Positions 59,030 to 64,000 of a stretch of DNA of 64,000 nucleotides are shown here, piece by piece. Where the stretch lies: positions 27,793,450-27,857,449 of the forward strand of contig OU744728.1 in NCBI GenBank assembly GCA_916613615.1, written 5' to 3'. Under the pieces are notes generated by a model. That model worked only from the letters and a program-made list of their open reading frames with translations. It did no database searches and was not told where the DNA came from. The translations under genes and the position numbers were made by a program. The DNA comes from Steromphala cineraria. Its lineage: Eukaryota; Mollusca; Gastropoda; Trochida; Trochidae. Within the stretch, counting starts at the first letter, position 1. Every line of letters starts with the position of its first letter.

Positions 59030-61110
59030 ATAAAACGCTGTTTTCAATGCAGTCCATCCCAAAAACGCACATAGAAGGAATATGAAACAGTCACAGTTGG
59101 AGAGCCACTCTAAAGACCTTTGCTTAAAACTGGCCTTTGAATGAAGTCAAGTCATTACAGTCTCTGAGATTCTGAGGAAGTTCCAAAACCACTGACGAAA
59201 CATGGGAGAAGGATCTGTTACGATATTGTACTGTTCTTGACTTTGGAACCACAAGTTGTTGAACCCTGATCCACAGATGAGCAAAAGGCAGTTCTGTAGG
59301 AATTTCTTCTTAACAAAAACACATCCGAAACAAGCCTTTTCAAAACTTTTCTCGCTGTAATGCAGTGTTTAAAATATAGTCTGTCCGCCAGTCCTTGACT
59401 TGTTACTTTTTGTCAGGACTGGTTACTTTATTGTCAGGGCTGGTAACTTTTCAAAAAATTTCTTTATTTTCCCCTAAGGAATTGGCCAATTAATTTTCAG
59501 GACAGGCTAGGTCTCCAATCTATTTTATACACTGTGTAATGTATCCACTGTATGACTTTATCTCAGACTTTGTTCCTGGAGTTGTACATCTATAACATTA
59601 ACAAATATTCTTGGTTCCGTCATTTCACAATTATTTCTGTAATTCTTCTGTAAGTTTTGTAAAAGACAGTTGTCAGTGCAGTGGCTGTAAGCATGTGTAA
59701 TACATAGACCTTCTATCCTCATCCCTAGGAGGTAAAAAGTCAGTCCATTTGTTATGCAAATGAAACTATAACAGGTTGGTTCTTGAGGAACACATTAATG
59801 ACGTCATTTAGAAGACAAGCTTATCACTTATTTAAAAGATTTTTTTTTAAAACAAGGCAACATTGAAATAAAGGCAAAACACCTATCCTAAAATCAGAAT
59901 ATTGTGACTTGACCAGTTATGAATGAAGCAAAAGTTTAAGATTCTTATTGGGTCTTTTTTAAATCCAAACACCGTTTGCATTGCTGATTGTACATTAGAA
60001 GTGGATATGTTGAAGTCGATTGTAACTCACAACCGAACTCGTCTTTGCGAGAATAAGAACTGTCCTACGTCTTCATCTAATTTCTGTTTCATACATTCAG
60101 CGTTTTTGATCTGCATCAAGTCTTTTTCATTGGAGAATATGACCATTGTGTTTGCTGATCTTTGCTTGTTCAACAATTTCCCAACCTGTCTTTTTTGGTG
60201 AAAACACAATGCCATCGAAATGGTACTTGAATGGTTCTTCCTAACCTTAAAACCAAGGACTATTCATCAATTCTCAGAAATGACTCACGTTTGTACTGTG
60301 ACTTTAAGAGGATCGGAATTATTTACGCCCATCGTGGTGATTACAGTACTTCTGTAGATAATCAGCGAGTTCTTTCCTTAAAAAGCAACCAAGTTTTTAT
60401 AATAAATTAGTTTTTTGTAACAAGAAATTGTTCATTTAAGAATAATATTTTTATATGAGATATATGGAATTTGTTCAATTAAAATAGGGTTAATTTTGGA
60501 AAACATGAAACATAAGATATATGTAGTAAAAATATAGTCTTCTCTAAATCATTGAACGTTCTGTGAACAGCCCTCCTAAGGTCATAGTCTTATACAAAAG
60601 TGTTTTTGCCAGGTCTTCATGGATTGAGTCGCTGAGGTCGAAGATTTTGTTGAAATTGACAGTTAATTTAAATAATTCGGCAATAGTGGTAAAATTTATG
60701 TGATTTTTCTTATATTAGTTTATTTCAAGGATTTATGACTACCAGGTTATTTCAGATAACTGTTTTGAAACTATTGTTTTTCTCCTCTGCAGGATATGGT
60801 TGTGACAGTCAACTATTAATACACCATAAAAGGCACACTGTACTCGTGCTAAATATAGGAACACGTTCAAGTTGATAACTAAAATTCTTTCAAGAACATA
60901 TATGGTCATTTTGCATATTATTCAAACATATTCTTGAAGGTAACGTAAAGAACTTCAGCAATATGCTAGCGTTGCAACATAAATGCAAATCTAAAAAGAT
61001 CAAATATGTTTACAAACACCCTAAAAAAATTGGTTAAGTTAGATAAAATAAGGTAATTATGAAATCGACAAAATGCTAAACTTGGTCAAAATATCTAACC
61101 AACGGGATAA
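59030..61110. other. Intergenic DNA, no gene seen
   Basis: Short frames only. No domain, convincing splice-bounded exon or terminal repeat recognised. Confidence 0.45.
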
Positions 61111-61212
61111 AATACGTTCATTCAAATAGTACGAAGTCTCTCTGAATTCATGGACGTAGATATATTACCTGTTTTGATTTTATCATGCAATCTATCAATT
61201 TTACGATTTTTC

Positions 61213-62386
61213 AGCCCTGTCACACTTAAGCGTATAGCAAGTGCGTTTGGATTTTTTTCACACGTAACCAGTTCGCTAAAAAAAATACTGTTTTTTGCCT
61301 TACTTGTACCGCACATGGAGCGACTGATTCACGCACACAACTATTGTCTACCACATGCCTTGCGCAAACAAAGCGAACATATTCCGAGCCGTTGCGTCTT
61401 CACATATTTTCCAATCCTTTCTGTCTTTTTAGTAAGTTTTCGTAGGTAATATATATATATATATACAAAGGAATCTCGCGGAAACGAAAAGCTTGTTACC
61501 AATTGCAAGAAAATTTATTTAAACAAAAGCGTAACTTTATAGACTCATCAAACAAATTAGCTTCTTTAAGATTTTGTTTACATGGAAATGCAATGCTATT
61601 TACTTTTTATTCATCTCTTCTTATCTTTGATTTACTAGAATTTGTAGTACACATATTTCATTCATTATGTGTCTATATTAAATGTTTTGTTTCCTTTAAT
61701 AAATGATTAATGGCAATTCTAAAAATATTGGTTAATTATTTTTAATGTGTATTTCCATGCGGTTGTTATCATAGTTGGATAGTTTCGACTCTTGATTCTT
61801 TCAAACTACAATATTATAGTGTATATGAAAGAAGGAGACGAAATGAAAACTATCAAACAGTATAGGGAGGTGTTATGCTCACCAACCCTTTCGTTATGCT
61901 ATCTATATCAAATTCACGATGTACCCTTTGTACGCTATGAGTACGTTGTTATACGTTGCTCATAAGGAAAAACTGGACAATGCATTTTTTCCATTGTTAT
62001 CATTCGGTTTAAGATCGTTCTTCGTATGCGCTACATTTGCTTGAAGAGCGTTTTGTATATGTCTTCTATGCGTTATCAATGCGTTGGTTCGGGACATTAA
62101 CTCACACTGCACATGAAGTGCATTCTCATCACGATTACCTAACGTACATGTACCGCACTCGACTGATGTAAAACCGATGCGTTGCGTGTTAACCATACGC
62201 AGCATAGTTTTGAGCATGCCCAAAACTATCAAGCGTATGCAATGGTCCAAGTGCATGCCGACGTACAAGAAACGACCTTGACACAACTAAGGTGCGTGCC
62301 CTGCGTACGGCTGCGTATTGCTGCGTATGAGAAAAATTGCCGTACGCAACTCGTACGCAGTGAGTATACGCTGTGTGACAGGGGCT
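61213..62386 (+). mobile_element. 1,174-bp TIR element rich in CGTATGC/GTACGC words
   Basis: The left tip AGCCCTGTCACACTTAAGCG and the inverted right tip (CGCTGTGTGACAGGGGCT) bound the element. Near the right end are many CGTACGC/TGCGTA words. The related sequence at about 63,350-63,440 has the same upstream flank through GGTTTTTCAG without the element, giving a likely empty site. No coding capacity seen. Confidence 0.65.
61449..61465 (+). repeat. (TA)n microsatellite
   Basis: About eight AT units inside the 1,174-bp element. Confidence 0.85.
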
Positions 62387-62911
62387 TAACTAACCCTAGC
62401 ATTTCATTATTTTTTTTAAAAATCCAAATTGTAAATATATACATACTACTTGATCAAACAGATTGATAATGATGAATAATCGTGGATATTCAAAAAGATC
62501 AACTTTTTACAAAGATATGTCAATCTGTCGCCAGTTTTCTGTGGTGATTTGGCTTCTTTCTGATTCTACATAATGATCTGTCTGTTAGGGTTCACCTGAT
62601 ATTTCACAGTGAAAACTTCAAGAACATCGGCCTTTTTCTTGTTGTGTCTTTCTCCTTCAGGGACATCTTAATTAAATTCAAGTATAAAAAGACAAAGTTA
62701 TATGGCAATAATAGGATAATGAAAAAAACAATTCCAATTTCGAATGTTCTTTCAACTAGTGTAATCAAATGCATATTCACTATAAATCCAATTTAGACTA
62801 TTCAGTACACTAGAAATAACTATTTTGCTTAATGTGCTGCCAAATATAATATTTTAAAAAAAAGATGATAACAATTTTTGTAAAACAACTTTCAAACATG
62901 TATTTTTTATT

Positions 62912-63118
62912 TTGTTGAATTTAATTCTCGTGACTTCTTTTACTTTCTTAAGACAATTTGAATCTGAAAATCCTTTTGGGAAAGAACAACTTAAACTTTT
63001 AAATGAAATATCCAATCCTTTCCAAATGCAAAACTTTGGAAAAAAGTGCATCCAACTTAATTTAGAAGAGTTTTTGCACGCTATTTGGTATTGTCTAGAA
63101 TGCAGCCTGGTTATGTAG
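62912..63118 (+). pseudogene. Second repeated exon-like motif (LNLEEFL), family copy
   Basis: Encodes FESENPFGKEQLKLLNEISN and CIQLNLEEFL with a stop soon after. Relatives lie at 58,040-58,262 and about 58,430-58,560 (+), and inverted at 54,215-54,050 and 48,645-48,480 (-). It consistently sits opposite in strand to the KYQVNPF motif, in a convergent arrangement. Unrecognised. Confidence 0.35.
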
Positions 63119-63344
63119 CCACTGAATCATTCCAGAGACTCATTTCTTGAACTGTTAGTATAGCAATAGGTTTTATGCATCTGTAATTCGAAGTACAATT
63201 ACCCTCGAGATATGTAATATGTTTCTTTCTCCAAATGTAATAGAACACAGATTTGCTTTTGAAATCACTTCTTAAATTTAAAACACATTATTTTCACAAA
63301 TAAGATTCAACCATCGTCTATGTGTAAAAAAAACATTCAAACAA

Positions 63345-63770
63345 ATTATTTTGAAGTCTATCTGAATTGATGGACCTGGATATATTACCTGTTTTGATTT
63401 TATAATGCACTCTTTCAATTTTAGGTTTTTCAGAAATAAATATTAATTATAAAAAGTTCATATTGTTATAATTTGTTGTAAAATAAACATACCACTCAAC
63501 CAAACAGATTGATAATACTCGTGAAGATTCTAAAAGATCAAGTTTTTACAAACATATTTCAATCTGTCGCCAGTTTTCTTCGGTGGTTTTGGCTTCTTTC
63601 GGCTTCTACATAATGATCTGTCTGTTATACATTTCAGCGTTTACTGGTTCCGTCACACAGGATTCCCTGAAGGGGTTCACCTGATATTTCACTGAGAAAA
63701 CTTCAAGAACATCGCCTTTTTCTTGTTGTGTCTTTCTCCCTCAGGGACATCTTAATTAAATTGAAGTAAA
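63345..63770 (+). repeat. Local duplicate of 61,120-61,212 plus 62,400-62,690
   Basis: Shares GATATATTACCTGTTTTGAT, CAAACAGATTGATAAT, AATCTGTCGCCAGTTTTCT and ACATAATGATCTGTCTGTTA in the same order. The 1,174-bp TIR element separates the two halves only in the upstream copy. Confidence 0.7.
63565..63765 (-). pseudogene. Repeated exon-like motif, inverted copy
   Basis: The minus strand encodes SLREKDTTRKR, then after a one-base shift DVLEVFSVKYQVNPFRESCV and TEPVNAEMYNRQI before a stop. A shorter deleted sibling is at 62,680-62,515 on the same strand. Confidence 0.45.
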
Positions 63771-64000
63771 AAAAATCACTGCAGTTAATAAAACGCTTTT
63801 ATTCTCTGAGAATACAAAATCTATTGTTATTTTACCATCACATATTTGGACTACGTTCGTAGATAGTTGTATTTATTGGAAATATAGCTAGAGGTAATAT
63901 TTTTTTTAACAAAAAATCCAAGAAAAGAGTCTATTGGCACATTTTCCTTGGCTACTGTTTGCAGATAATACACTTAGTTAGGCGAAAATATTAATGGTAT

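Noticed and set aside
59923..60201. 92-codon plus-strand frame
   Set aside because: No motif and an opposite-strand frame of similar quality; cannot be supported as a gene.

Overview
The window is animal nuclear DNA: AT-rich, intron-bearing, gene-poor and crowded with non-autonomous DNA transposons and dead non-LTR retrotransposons. A tandem von Willebrand factor A (VWA) secreted-protein gene, a BTB-BACK-PHR gene and the repeat content suggest a lophotrochozoan, most likely a bivalve mollusc. That taxonomic call is inference; no ribosomal or mitochondrial marker is present.

Layout. (1) 1-13,700, plus strand: the 3' part of a gene encoding at least four VWA domains. Each VWA domain lies in one phase-1 exon, with short linker exons between them, and a terminal exon and AATAAA close the gene. 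Three of the four VWA units lie in near-identical segmental copies about 4-5.6 kb apart, whose introns carry nested transposons. (2) 13,848-16,700: three short TIR elements and a possible orphan signal-peptide exon. (3) 16,727-19,229, minus strand: a complete two-exon BTB-BACK-PHR gene (BTBD3/6-like, 449 codons), with a 356-bp TTAA element beside its splice donor. (4) 19,230-34,100: a gene-poor transposon zone. It holds a 3.4-kb element with a GCGTTCACACGGT terminus, a TA-target MITE, a TTAA hairpin, a complete but frameshifted Tc1/mariner-superfamily transposon with about 329-bp TIRs, and several copies of the 356-bp TTAA MITE, one nested inside another. (5) 34,118-40,928, plus strand: a five-exon gene for a secreted DsbA-like thioredoxin-fold protein (253 aa) with a CxxS motif and a cysteine-rich tail. 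Its introns hold a minisatellite, a TIR element, a GAGTCG-rich element and a reverse-transcriptase remnant. (6) 40,948-45,300: a diverged MITE, a non-LTR endonuclease fragment, otherwise blank AT-rich DNA. (7) 45,300-64,000: a repeat-built region made of a tandem duplication of roughly 5.7-7 kb plus inverted relatives. It carries many decayed copies of an unrecognised exon-like motif, an AGGTCA-containing tandem repeat and a 1.17-kb TIR element.

The three host genes look unrelated in pathway. The VWA and thioredoxin-fold products are probably secreted; the BTB-BACK-PHR product is probably an intracellular cullin-3 adaptor. Exon boundaries were read by eye from AG/GT sites, reading phase and agreement between duplicate copies. 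No database search was possible.
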